A stretch of 64,000 nt of DNA from Aquanectria penicillioides. Its lineage: Eukaryota; Ascomycota; Sordariomycetes; Hypocreales; Nectriaceae. The position numbers and the translations under genes were made by a program. The notes beneath the pieces were generated by a model. That model did not search any database. It was not told where the DNA came from and was given only the letters and a program-made list of their open reading frames with translations. The stretch covers positions 2,852,001 to 2,916,000 of the forward strand of contig PYIU01000003.1 of assembly GCA_003415625.1 (NCBI GenBank). The letters run 5' to 3'. Shown here in pieces: positions 1 to 10,735 of this stretch; position 1 is the first letter of the stretch; each line of letters opens with the position of its first letter.

Positions 1-431
1 CTCTGCGCCCTCCAAGCCCCTGGATCTCTCCCGCTACGAGGCGCCCTCACCCGAGGCGCCCCCGGCCACCGCGCTCCCGGCCGCTGCCGTCGCCCCACAG
101 CTACCTCGAGACGCGCCAGGCCAACCTCGCGCTGCTGGACCGCTGGGGCAAGAACGCCTGGCTCCTGGGCAACCACGGCCTCGAGGCCGAGCTCCAGGGT
201 CTTGAGCGCGACCTGGCCGCCACCAAGCGCGAGGTCGACCTGGTCAACCTGGAGCGCCGCAACCGCCAGGAGGCCGTCGCCGCAGAAGTCAAGACGCTCG
301 ACGAGACGTGGCGCGCTGGCGTCGGCCGCGTGCTCGAGACCGAGGTGGCGGTCGAGGAATTGCAGCAGAAGATCCGCGAGGAGCTGGCTCGGAGAGCGGG
401 CCAAACTGGCGAGACCCAGGGGCAGGAGTAG
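1..431 (+). CDS. Pre-mRNA-splicing factor Spf27/BCAS2 family, 3' part (frame-broken)
   Basis: C-terminal part of a BCAS2/Spf27 (Cwf7) protein, a subunit of the Prp19/NineTeen complex that activates the spliceosome in the nucleus. Seen: frame 2 opens with a PLDLSRYEAP-type linker typical of fungal homologues. From about base 99, frame 3 continues with SYLETRQANLALLDRWGKNAW and then a long charged coiled coil (ERDLAATKREVDLVN, TEVAVEELQQKI), ending at a TAG at 429-431. The two frames join only if one C is removed from the CCCC run at 93-96, which gives a VAHSYLE junction. The 5' end lies outside the window. Its 3' end converges on the PKA regulatory subunit gene. The family call is confident. 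The frame break is probably a sequence error. Confidence 0.85.
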   Translation, partial: LRPPSPWISPATRRPHPRRPRPPRSRPLPSPHSYLETRQANLALLDRWGKNAWLLGNHGLEAELQGLERDLAATKREVDLVNLERRNRQEAVAAEVKTLDETWRAGVGRVLETEVAVEELQQKIREELARRAGQTGETQGQE

Positions 432-1112
432 GAGTAACGGGAAAAATATTCCTGGTGGAACCTTCAGAAACAAGAATTTCAATAGAACTGCAAAGAGCAA
501 GACTGGCCGTTGCATAGGGACATGTGCGGCGAAAAAAGAGATGCTTCAGAGAGATATGAGCAGCATTTGGTCGGGCCGGCGTATTGATACCATATAGGTT
601 TCTTTCATCTTGTCAAACAATGACAAGACGCTAAGATGATGAGAATTTCAAAGGCTAGGGAAAAAAAAAGAACCTAGCAACAACAAGAAACTTTAGTTCT
701 ACATCAGGTGAATCGCCACGACATCTACAACATCTCCAGTCTATTTAGGTCAGCCGATGGGGCAAGTGCCAAAGTGGCTAGTGGGAATGAAAAGGACAAT
801 GTCAACCAAGCTAAGGTATCTGATCACTAGCCATGTTATCTCTTAGGAAGCGAAGGTAGGAGAATAACCTCTTAAACGCCGACACAAGCCTTTCCTCCAG
901 TAATAACCGTTACCACAAGCGTATGAGATGAAAAAGAAAAAAAAAAGAAAAACAACAAAAAAAGACAAGGACAGCCCAACACACACCGCAGCAGTGCGAG
1001 ATCGTGGGCGTGGTTTAATAAACCCTTGTGACCCATTATCCACATTCATCCTGGCCACCACTGCCTTGTCGTACCCATACAATAAGTCAAACCATCCTTT
1101 GTTTAACCCAGT
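432..1112. other. Convergent 3' intergenic region
   Basis: This holds the 3' flanks of the splicing factor (+) and PKA-R (-). It contains A-rich tracts (660-670 and about 928-964) of the kind found in fungal 3' UTRs. The short frames across it are low-complexity and I see no gene. Confidence 0.6.
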
Positions 1113-2364
1113 CTAAGAAGCTAGGGGGTCCATCTGCTCGACGCCATGCTTGACGCCCTCATACTTCTTTCGTCTCATGATTCCCTCGACTGGTCCCAGC
1201 AATCGCTGGAATGCGTTCTTGCCCAGCGTGGCTACCTTGACATTTGACGCGGCCACGATACTAGCGGCTCGCGGAGCGTCATTCAAAAGCGCAAGCTCAC
1301 CAAAGTAGTCACCTTCTTGTAACGCTTCACCTTGTTGGAAGGGGTTCCCTTGTAGGCAGTCGCATCACCGTTCTCAAGGAGATAGAAAGCGTCACCTGGG
1401 TCACCTTCCTTGATGATGAGGTCACCTTGGGCAAACTTCTTCGTCTCAAGAGCGTCGGCGATCTTTGAGCGCTCATATGGAGTGAGGGTGGCCAGAATGG
1501 GAACTTCTTCAAGGAAGCTCTCGTACATGCGTCTCCGAGCAAACGTCGACTCCATCAGGATGCGTCGGAACGTCACTCGGTCAAGGGCCAGACAGTACAT
1601 CCACCCTCGGCCGAGATGACTGTGGCGGCTCGAGGAGAATTGTACATGAGCGCAAGCTCGCCAAAAGACCCGCCAGCCTTGATGTTGCCGACCTTGGTGC
1701 CCATACCATCAGCTCCAGGCTGAAGAGTTCCAGCCGGGTTGACATAAACGTCAAAGGACCCCCTCTCAACAACATAGAAGTAGTCACCAGCATCTCCCTG
1801 GCTGATTACCTAAGGATCCCTGTTAGTATCACTTACAACTTCGATGAGATGGCATTTGCTTACCTTGATCCCCTTAGCAGGTATCGGCTTCTCAACCAGA
1901 GCACCTAGAATCTGGGCACTCTGTTCTTCTTCAAGATGGGTGAAGAGAAAGTTGCCCTCAATGGCGCGTTTAAGTCGCTCCAGCTGGTCGGCGCTTTTCT
2001 CATGGACTGGAGGGGACCAGTTGTCGTGGTTGTCTGCACTGGGCTTGAGGGACTCGGCCGAAACCGAGGTTCGGCGGCCGAAGTTGTACTTGGCTGGGTA
2101 GCTGTCAGAGTTTGGAGGGCTTCGAGATGTAGGTGCCATGTCGGCAGAGGCATCGCCTCCTCCGAAAGGGCCGGAGAACAAGCCGGCAGGGGACCACCAA
2201 GCTTTGGTTCGTGGGCGAAGTGATGGTATCGTTCTCGTCCTCCTCGATAACGTGGTGCATCATGTTGTTCCTCGGAGCACTGTTCCTGCTGCCTCCGAAG
2301 GGGTTGCTGTTCTCCCCGAAGGGTTGCTGTTCTCCCCGAAGGGACTTGTGAAAGGGCCGGCCAT
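1113..2364 (-). CDS. pkaR: cAMP-dependent protein kinase regulatory subunit (four frame breaks)
   Basis: Regulatory subunit of PKA, which holds the catalytic subunit inactive until cAMP binds. Two exons (1864-2364 and 1113-1809; 54-nt intron with GTAAGC and TTAG ends). After repair it is about 399 aa, normal for fungi. Seen in order: an N-terminus with repeated NPFGENS units, an [10 protein letters not shown] acidic patch, the inhibitory site RRTS at about residues 97-100, and two cyclic-nucleotide-binding domains, each with its phosphate-binding cassette ([15 protein letters not shown] and [15 protein letters not shown]). The end reads [10 protein letters not shown]. The frame is broken four times: a G lost at 2321-2323, a T gained at 2203-2205, one base lost at about 1585-1589 and one lost at about 1313-1318. 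With these repaired, both exons have whole-codon lengths. A long pyrimidine-rich leader lies upstream. Function is certain; sequence error is more likely than a pseudogene. Confidence 0.93.
2300..2340 (-). repeat. Tandem 21/20-nt repeat in the PKA-R N-terminal coding region
   Basis: Two head-to-tail copies encode NPFGENS. One copy has GGGG and the next GGG at the same position (2300-2303 against 2321-2323). That one-base difference breaks the reading frame. Confidence 0.75.
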
Positions 2365-4833
2365 TTTGTATTGCGTTTAAAAGGCTTCGAGGGGACTCTG
2401 CTCGATGGGTTTCGCCGGGACTAGCACTGGATGTCGGCTATTGATTTACGAGTCGTGATTCGAAGCAGTTCGGTGCGATTTAGGATGATAGTAGATGTGA
2501 AAGTCTGGTGATAGGGGGCCTAGCCTTAGTTGTGCAATAGTAAGCTTCATGCAAATATGGATTGGCCGATCGCTTGAATAAAGGATGCGAAGAAATATGC
2601 GAAAACCATGAAGGCGAGGCGCTTTTTGTTGCAGAGAATGGATCAAGGTGGGTGAAGGGGGGGGGATGAATATGGAAATAATGGGTTCACATACGAACTA
2701 GCTGCCTGGACAGGGTTGAGGACGGGGGAGCTTGGATCCAGCACGCTGGGACAAGGTCAGCAAGGGCCGTGATTAAGGGTGAGTAGGTTTATTAAATGCA
2801 ATTGAAGGGGACAAAGAAGGCATAAGTGGGAAAAGGGAGCTGTGGAGGTGCTTGGCCAAAGCTGGACGGAGGAGGAGGTGCCGGCCAAAAGAAAGTGAAG
2901 CGGGAAACGGGCTGCAATCCGCGCTTGGGCGTGGTGTGGCGTGGGCAGGCGCCCGTCAGATAGACAGCATATGGTAGGTGCTGAGGAGAGACAGCATGGA
3001 AGCGAGGAAGGGAATGGAAGTGGAACAAGTGTGGGAGAAGCAAGCCATTTCGGGCATGAATCGCGATCTTGTGGTTAGATCAAGATGGGGGGAGGGTTAC
3101 TCCAAAGCTGCCGTTTGCGTTGTGATTTCGGGGGTTTCTCTGAATGCCATGCAATCTTTGGAGAAGGCCATGACAGGGGCAGACAAACCCCCCTCTTGGG
3201 GCTGTTTGGTGCAATTTGGAGGGACAGACGGAATGGAATGAAATAGGAAATGGTCAAATAGCACAGAACACCCGGAACAGGGTTGACTCACTTGGTATCC
3301 TGGCAAAAAGAGACCCTGGGAGTCGGATTGACCGATGACGGTATTCCCGGGGGGGGGAGCTGTTGGTTTGCTGGTAGGGTTCAGAGTGACCGAGCGAGGC
3401 AGTAGCGCGTACACGGATCAGTTGGTCAGACCAGGTTTGGGATGAACTAGGGAGCTTCGAAGGCGGCGGCGAAGGAGAGGACCAGGAGGCCGGAGGCAAA
3501 GCGTGGAATTGGTGGAGGATGAAGAAGAAGAGGAGGGGTCATGACACGGGCCTGTAGCGGCCAAGAACGAAGACGGGAGCGCAGGCGGATGGCGAAAGAG
3601 GAGCAAAAGCAGGGCCAAGGAGGAGCTGAAGGTGGCTTGGCGGGGCGGGGCTCTGGGAGCTTTTCCTTGGGTGTGCTTCTTTCTGTCGTCGACTTGCTTG
3701 TGTGATAGCCTCCGCGAGTCTCCGCTTTGAGCTTTGAGGGAATCTGGCGGCGCTTGCTTTGCTTGTGATTGATAGAAGGGAAGCGGGGGACGAGGGGAGG
3801 GGGGAAGAAAAAAAGTGAGGAAGCAGCAATGGTGGATGAGGGGCCTTTTGTGTTCTCGTCGTCGCCGCGTCTGTTTGCCAGAAAGAACGACCCCACAGAG
3901 TAAAAAACGCCGACGAGCAGAGTCAGGAAGAAGAAAGGATGAGCGGCAGGCCTGAAAGGCGCGGGCGGGACGAGGAGGCGTCGAAGGAGAGACGAGGAGA
4001 GGCAAGGAGGGGGGGACGGAATGGTGACAAAGTGGGGGGAGAGGCAAGAGCAGAGGTGAAAGAGTTCCAGAGGTGCCGCCGGGGAAGCTTTCTAGAACGG
4101 CCTGCACGGGCCACATACTGGCCGCTGCGTTCCTTCCAGATGCACTTCCGCTGCCATTCGGTGCAGCTCCCGGACTTGGGTGCTTGGGTGCCTTGTGGTT
4201 TTTGGGGGAGGGGGCAAAGATGTCCATCCTCTCGTGATATCTGGGAGCCAGTTTGAGGTACTTGATACCGCCATTCATTCACGGGCCTAGCAGACTGGGC
4301 AGGTACCCACGATTTGCCTACGTACCGCATCTTACTTAGTTGGGTACCTGGTTCACATGAGATGCATTGTCCCCGACTCCCCATACCTACCAGGTGGACA
4401 GGTACCTCGGTTTCTCAAATATCCATCCACCTGGATACCTGGGGTGGGTTGGCAGGTAGTTTTGCAACCCATGTGCAACATCCATTTGCACAAAACGAAG
4501 TAAACCAGGTCGAAGCCCCATGAAGCTAGCTGGCTTCCACCCCCCTCTCCCACCCCATCATTTTCAGGACTTCACCGGAAACGAAAACAGCAGCAACCCA
4601 AAGCCAAACACAGTCGAAGGCATGCATCTGGAGTTAGCAGGGCCCCGAAGCCATTGATAAGGTATGTTAATGTGCTGTCCTTCGCTAGTCCCGTCGCCAC
4701 CTCTCGCGGCCAGCCCATCCATCTCATCCACTTTCCATGACAAGGCCACTCACGTACCGCCCCGGACCACGCTCCGATCAGTGCGTCCCGACACCTTCTC
4801 CCACTCTGGCTGGCACTCTGCCTGCCTGCCTAC

Positions 4834-4862
4834 TTTTTTTTTTTTTCCTCCCCCCCCCCCCC
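4834..4862. repeat. Adjacent T13 and C13 homopolymer tracts
   Basis: A run of 13 T (4834-4846) is followed after three bases by 13 C (4850-4862). The combined pyrimidine tract lies in the PKA-R upstream region. The exact lengths may not be reliable in this assembly. Confidence 0.8.
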
Positions 4863-5449
4863 TTCACGGCGTCCGAAATCAGCGGAGACCCAGCTTGGCC
4901 AGATCTTAGCCAGGCGCCATTTCGCAGGGATTTCTAGCGCGCCATTGGCAGTGGTGTGACCCGATGTGACCCTCTCTCAGTGTGCTCGCTGCTGCTGGGA
5001 TTGACTCGTTGACGTGCTGGTGTTTGCATACGGTGGAAGGTCACAAGAGGCCGGAGCTGGCCTAGTGCCGCGTTGCTGTGGGTTTTGGTCTCCTTGGAGC
5101 TATGCGAGCTTCCCCCTAGGCTAATCGTTCCTTGAAGCTTCTGGGCTACCAAGCCCCGCTGACGTTTAGCGGCGATCAACACCTCTTCCTGCGACGCCAT
5201 TCTGGCTTTTTTGCCTTTGGAATTAACCTAAACCGTCCAAGTTGACTAGGCAATGGGCCACGCCTACAATGTCACCAGCACGCACGTATCGGCCATTTGC
5301 AGTCGGACGCATGTTCTCGATCCTATGCACTCTTAGATGGCATCAGCCATAACATACATCTGTAAACACTCGCCCTCCCCATGTAGCCCCCGATCCTTCA
5401 TCATGCAAGACTAGTTGGAGTCAAGCAGGCTGCGGTCTCTCTTTTAAGT

Positions 5450-5469
5450 CACACACACACACACACACA
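5450..5469. repeat. (CA)10 microsatellite
   Basis: Ten uninterrupted CA units in the region between the PKA-R leader and hfi1. Simple sequence with no coding context. Confidence 0.9.
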
Positions 5470-6002
5470 TAGATCATCATCACCATCGCATCACCCGCAC
5501 ACACAGCGACACTCCAACGGTTCCCTCAATGTCTCTCAGCAACCATTATTCGCGTACCTAGCTCCTTTCTCTTCCGCTTTCACCTAAGGTTGTACGGAGC
5601 TGCTCCTTATGAGCCTCCCGGGTATCGTTCCTGGCATGATAAAGTACATGGACCCTCAATCCTTCAATCCACCAACCGCACCTCCACCCCCGTTCATCCA
5701 AGACGCCGCTCAGGCCCCTCCTCGCGGACTATAGAGTTACAGTAACGCAAAAAAAATTCTCCAAATCAACCAGGAACCTCAAGCGAGAAAGACGAGAAAA
5801 TAATGCCGAACCCCATTCGCCCCATATTAAAAAAATGATGCCTGCCGATGCAAATGCATTCATCCAATCCTCCGAATTCCACGCCAGCAGCACGGCCCGT
5901 GTGCCTGTTAAACGCCGGCCCGTTGCACTCCTTCCATGCCCTCTTGTTTGATCGTTGTCTTTCGCGAATTTGGGCGCCGGCGGAGCCGCTCGCTAATTCG
6001 GA

Positions 6003-7510
6003 TTAGGACCCGACCGCGAGACACGAGTCTAGGACACCGTCCAGCATGTCCATATCCTCATTGTCGGCGCCCTCCCACCAAATGTCGGTATCAACGTCCA
6101 TGGCGTCGCTGTGTCCGTTGACCAGCACATGGTTCTTTACGCCATTCGTCTCAATAGCATGTATCTCTTCGACCCTGTTGGTCGGTTCGTAGTCTGGGAT
6201 CCAGGTATAATCATCCCAGTTCTCGAGTTCGCCTTCTCGGTAACCGTATAGCACTTGTGTCATCAGAATAGGGAACTGGGACATGCCGCTGTCGGCCATT
6301 TCCAACGAAACCCGAAGGTCAGCCATGCCCAGAGGCCCGCGTTCGCTAGCGGCTTTCGACTCAATTGGCAGAAGGCCACTTTTATCCCTGGCGATTTCTC
6401 CACGCTGGGCAGCATCCTCTTCGTATCCAAGTTGTCGTCGGTATTTATTTGTCTGAATCCATGTCGTTCCGATGCCAAATCCTGCACTGCCAGAGTCGCC
6501 CGGGCCGTTGCTCCGAGTACGGCTGAATATTTGCGTCAAGACTTCCTTGATAAAAGTCTCAACTGCCACGGACATGAAATGGGGTGCTTCATTCGAATGG
6601 CCACTGACCAGCCCAGCCTCGTAGCAGAAGGGTAGCATCCGGCCCGTAATCATGCCAATATCAGGGAATTCGCCCGATTCGATAGCCAGGGGTTGGGCGA
6701 ACCGTTTTCGAATTTCGAGGTCAAAGTCTGAAAAAGATCATGTTAGAGATGTGGAATGCTTGCCACGCGCTGTAGTAGAACTGACTCATGTTGTTAATTC
6801 CACCAGCACTAGGTGTTGGATCTGCGACCACAGATGGCTTGCGATGCGTCTCTGTGAACACGCTTGATATGCTCTCGTGAGGATCCCACTTGATATCGAG
6901 TTAGTGTCGATGAAACCAGCGGGCTGGGGGGTACAAACATCATTGTGGATCAAATCCTTGATACGCCTCCGGTCTCGCGCAGGGAGTTGCATCACATCTC
7001 CCTTTAACCTGCGCTCAGTAGCATCGCCTGATACTGGTTTGCTTCCCGCACTCGTCGCGGGCTTATCATTTGCGCTGACCCAGGGCGCCAGGCCCTGGTC
7101 AGGCATTTCGCGGGTGACGTTTCCATAGATGGCGGCGATGAGGTTGTTGTGGAGGTGCTCCTTGTCTCCGGGTCCGGAGAGGATAGGGTCTATACGCTCC
7201 GAGTACTCGACCTGATTAAGACGCCCTGGGGAACGAGTTAGTTGGCGCACCTGGATATGCCATGCGCGCGATGCTTACCGATCAGGAACTCGGTGGTCGA
7301 CTCCTTGTAGATCACCCATTGCTCGGGGCCGATGGCTGCCTTCAACGCGGTATAGAGAGGTTCGAGGTCAATTCGGGCCGGGATGATCTGGCTCGACTTG
7401 GCGATCTTTGGAGCACCAGGCGTAGAGCCCGCGAGGGTCTTTGTTGATAGGATAGGAGTCGAAAGGCTGACAGATGGGCGGCTTAGAGCCGCGGGGTCGA
7501 TGTCAGGCAT
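6003..7510 (-). CDS. hfi1: SAGA complex subunit Hfi1/Ada1
   Basis: Transcriptional coactivator of the SAGA-Tad1 (Hfi1/Ada1) family, a core structural subunit of the nuclear SAGA histone acetyltransferase complex. Four exons (7279-7510, 6939-7225, 6786-6888, 6003-6727) give 448 aa. The introns are 53, 50 and 58 nt, each with GT-AG ends; the second and third have clear CTAAC branch sites. Seen: the N-terminal Tad1 region [20 protein letters not shown] followed by [20 protein letters not shown], then an [15 protein letters not shown] stretch and a C-terminal segment beginning [20 protein letters not shown], ending in an acidic tail. All phases fit with no frame break, unlike both neighbours. It diverges from GCP3 and probably shares its promoter. 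The start at 7510 gives MPDIDPAAL directly before the conserved region. Confidence 0.9.
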
Positions 7511-8064
7511 CTTGGTACAGGGGAAATCAGCGACGGCGTCGCGTGCGGCAGTGTAGCGCGGCGCGACGCGGAGAAAAGACGCATGAGTTGGTTAAAACGA
7601 ACGGCGGCGGTGGTGCGATCACGATTCTGGAGTCAGTCTGATGTAAAAGGCATTGTGAGGCCGACAAGTTGATGGCGAGCTGCTTCGCGGTTGACGTTAT
7701 GTTAAGGTCGACAGATGAAGTGTCGTCGAAATTTTGCCGCGAGGACTGACGGACACTGAGAACTACGCACGGTCGAGGTAGCCTGTACTTTGTGGTGCTC
7801 CTATGCGCTGTGGTAAACAAGGTCGCCGATACTTGCCCCTTCCGGCACCGCTCCATCCCGCTACCACTGCCAACTCCCGCCTGTCGCGTCTGGCGCGTCT
7901 CTACCAAGTCCCTTGATATCAAAACCGATTACAGACGCTCAACTTGCTTTGGCTGTAAGGAACTTCTCAATATCACGACCCTTGGTTTGGCAATCCAGCA
8001 ACCCCCCGACCCAGGTTCTCTTCTCGCGTTGTCAAACCGCCCTGTCGCTCGCGACAATGCCGCT
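7511..8064. promoter_or_regulatory. Divergent promoter of hfi1 and the GCP3 gene
   Basis: A 554-bp head-to-head spacer between two housekeeping genes. It contains GC-rich GCGCGT-type motifs near 7880-7900. I see no TATA box or obvious ORF. Its promoter role is inferred from gene orientation. Confidence 0.5.
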
Positions 8065-10735
8065 ATGGCTCCCGACCGCATCACGAATGCTATCGACAGC
8101 CTAATAGCCCACCTGGTGCCCGGCAACCCCAGCGACACCGAAGAGGCCGCTCAAGAGCGTCATGATAGCTGCTTCGAGCTAGTCAAGTCAATAATAGAGA
8201 GGTGCGTTACTGCCCTTGCTGCCCCCATTCCACTCCTGGCCTGTTGCTGATTCCGTCCCAGCCCAAACTCCCCCGCCATTTCCTCCGATGCGAATCATGC
8301 CTACGATCTAATAAGGCAGAAGCTCATCCAGAGCAATCCGACCCAAGCCCTCCGATTCTCGAACCTCTATACTAGGCTCCTATCTCTCCCCGTCCTCGAA
8401 CACAAGTGGGCTATCCTCTATCTGCTCTACCAACTCGCCGACTCCCCAGACCCTAGCGAACCCCTCCCACTAAGCCCCGTCAAGCCCTCAGCGCCAAACT
8501 ACCGAGAGGCTATCAGCCGAGACGCCATCAAACGACACGGCCGAGAACGCTCGGCAAAAGCTTCCAAGCTAGAAGAGGAACAATTCAAGGATGCCTTCCA
8601 ACCGGAAGGACTCAAGAATCTTCCTCCCAAACCCAAAGAGGGGAAACACCCCAACGAGGATGGCGATTCACGGCCTGAACCCCCCAAAAGAGATGTCTCA
8701 TTGAAATCCACGCTGTTGGCAAGCAACTACTCAGAAATTGACCCTCCAGAATCGGATCTCCTCCGAGACCTTCCATTCACCCTACAAGGCCTTTCTTCCA
8801 CGACATTACCCTTCCCAAAGCAGTATACCTTAAAGCTCCCCCAACTCTGCCTCTACCACTCGTTTCCCTTCTACATACCCTGGCGGAGCCCTCATTGCTA
8901 TACCGCGGCCTGGACGAGTTTTGCAAATCTCCGGGTAAAAGCCTTCTCGCTCAGAGTCTCCGTTCTGCCATTCAGGGAGAGCTACGGTCGTATTTGAGCT
9001 TGATCGCTACGCTAGAAGGTCAAATACGGAGGGCTTTGGCATCGCTAGATGAAGATGCACCACGGTCAGGTATTGGAAAAGCGGGTGTGACGTTGAAAAG
9101 ATGTGTCGTGTGGACACGAGAAGCAACTATGGGTCTCAGGCTCATGAGCCTTATTGCCGAGGAGTCTGAGAAGAAGAAGGGTGGCCAGCTTGTTTCGTTG
9201 ATTCATAGTTTCTCTTCATCTCACGGAGACCCTGTGGTAGCTGCTTTTGCGGAACGATTACTCAGCAGCTTTACACGCCCATTTTACGATATTCTACGGC
9301 ATTGGATTTACGACGGCGAGCTATCGGATCCCTACCAGGAGTTCTTTGTGAGAGAGAAACCCCCCAATGAGGATTTTGCTCAGGGCAAAGGCACTGGAAC
9401 GTCTGGGAAGACAAATTTGAAATTGCCAAAGACATGATACCAAGCATCATCACCCGTGATTTTGCTCAGAAAGTGTTCTTGATTGGAAAATCGCTGAACT
9501 TTACCCGTCACAGCTGTGGAGATGCGCTCTGGGTGGAAAACTATTCGAAGGCGGCATCCAAGGAGCTCCGATACGGCGATACAGCTACGCTGGAGACCTG
9601 GATTGACGAGGCGTATAAAACAACCATGAAGCGCCTTATGGATCTCATGACTAACAAATTCCATCTATTTGAACATCTCCAGGCGTTGAAGAACTACATT
9701 CTCCTAGGTCAGGGAGACTTCATTGCTTTGTTGATGGAGTCTCTTGCTGCCAACTTGGATCGTCCGGCTGGTGCCCAGTACAGACACACACTGACAGCGC
9801 AACTGGAACACGCCATCCGGGGCTCGAATGCCCAATACGACTCACCCGAGGTGCTGCGTCGACTGGATGCCCGCATGCTGCAACTTTCCCACGGCGATAT
9901 CGGGTGGGATTGCTTTACACTCGAGTACAAGATTGACGCCCCCGTGGACGTCGTGGTCACGGAATGGGGCAATCGGCAGTACCTCAAAGTCTTCAACTTC
10001 CTCTGGCGCATCAAACGTGTTGAGTTTGCAATCCTGTCCACTTGGCGCAAGTGCATGACGGGCTCTCGCGGTGTGCTACAAAACTCAGACCCTGCGGTCA
10101 CCCAGACGTGGAAATCGACCCGTGGAGTGCTAGCCGAGATGATTCACTTCGTGGGCCAACTGCAGTACTACATTCTATTCGAGGTCATCGAGTCATCTTG
10201 GGGCGAGCTCCAGAAGCGGATCCAAAAGGAGGACTGCACGCTGGACGACTTAATCAAGGCGCACACTCGGTACCTGAACGACATCACACACAAAGGCCTT
10301 CTCGGCGCCAAGCAGGATGACCGCACTTCGTACATGGTCCAGCTCGGCGATATCATCCGCTGCATGCTCAACTACCGCGACTCGGTTGACGGGCTCTACA
10401 GCTGGAGCGTGTCCGACTTCACACGGCGCCAGGAGGCCGACGTCCGCAGCACCACGCGGCACGACGACAACGCTGCCTTTCTACCCGCCGATGCAGTGGC
10501 GTCCGAGTTCCCCGTGCTACAGGAGCGGTTGCGCGGACTTGGTTCCACGTTCCGGACGCGACTGCAGATCCTGCTGGGTGACCTGGCCTACCAACCAGAC
10601 GTGGATATGCGTTTCTTGGGCGTGGCCATGAACTTCAACGATGTTTACCAGCCCTCGCGACGCAAGACCAAGGCCCCCCAGCAACAATCACAATCTGGAA
10701 ACTCGGCGGCGTCTGCGAGTGTTTCCAAGGGATGA
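8065..10735 (+). CDS. Gamma-tubulin complex component 3 (Spc98/GCP3), two frame breaks
   Basis: Spc97/Spc98-family protein of the gamma-tubulin complex, which nucleates microtubules at the spindle pole body. Two exons (8065-8201 and 8262-10735; 60-nt intron GTGCGT to CCCAG). Repaired length is 870 aa, normal for GCP3. Seen: a helical N-terminus, the first Spc97/98 motif (LLYRGLDEFCKSPGKSLLAQ), DPYQEFFV, NVWEDKFEIAKDMIP, VFLIGKSLNFTRHSCGD, and the C-terminal gamma-tubulin-binding half with FLWRIKRVEFAILSTW and MIHFVGQLQYYILFEVIESS. The frame is broken by loss of a C in the C5 run at 8838-8842 and by one base lost at about 9392-9396. The three frames join perfectly once these are repaired. The start is the first ATG in frame with the conserved MAPDRITNAIDSLIAHL. 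It is divergent with hfi1. Confidence 0.93.

Larger units (their letters stand above)
2365..6002. other. Gene-free region: PKA-R leader/promoter and hfi1 3' flank
   Basis: About 3.6 kb. From about 3400 to 4280 the minus strand is strongly pyrimidine-rich, as expected of a long PKA-R 5' leader. It includes an open frame of 286 codons (4278 to 3418) that is Ser/Pro/Leu low-complexity and not credible as protein. From 4296 to 4460 there are repeated GGTACC/ACCTGG motifs. T13 and C13 tracts and a CA microsatellite follow. I see no further gene. Confidence 0.55.

Noticed and set aside
3418..4278. 286-codon minus-strand open frame upstream of PKA-R
   Set aside because: Ser/Pro/Leu low complexity arising from a polypyrimidine leader; no domain, no splice structure, and overlaps expected 5' UTR.
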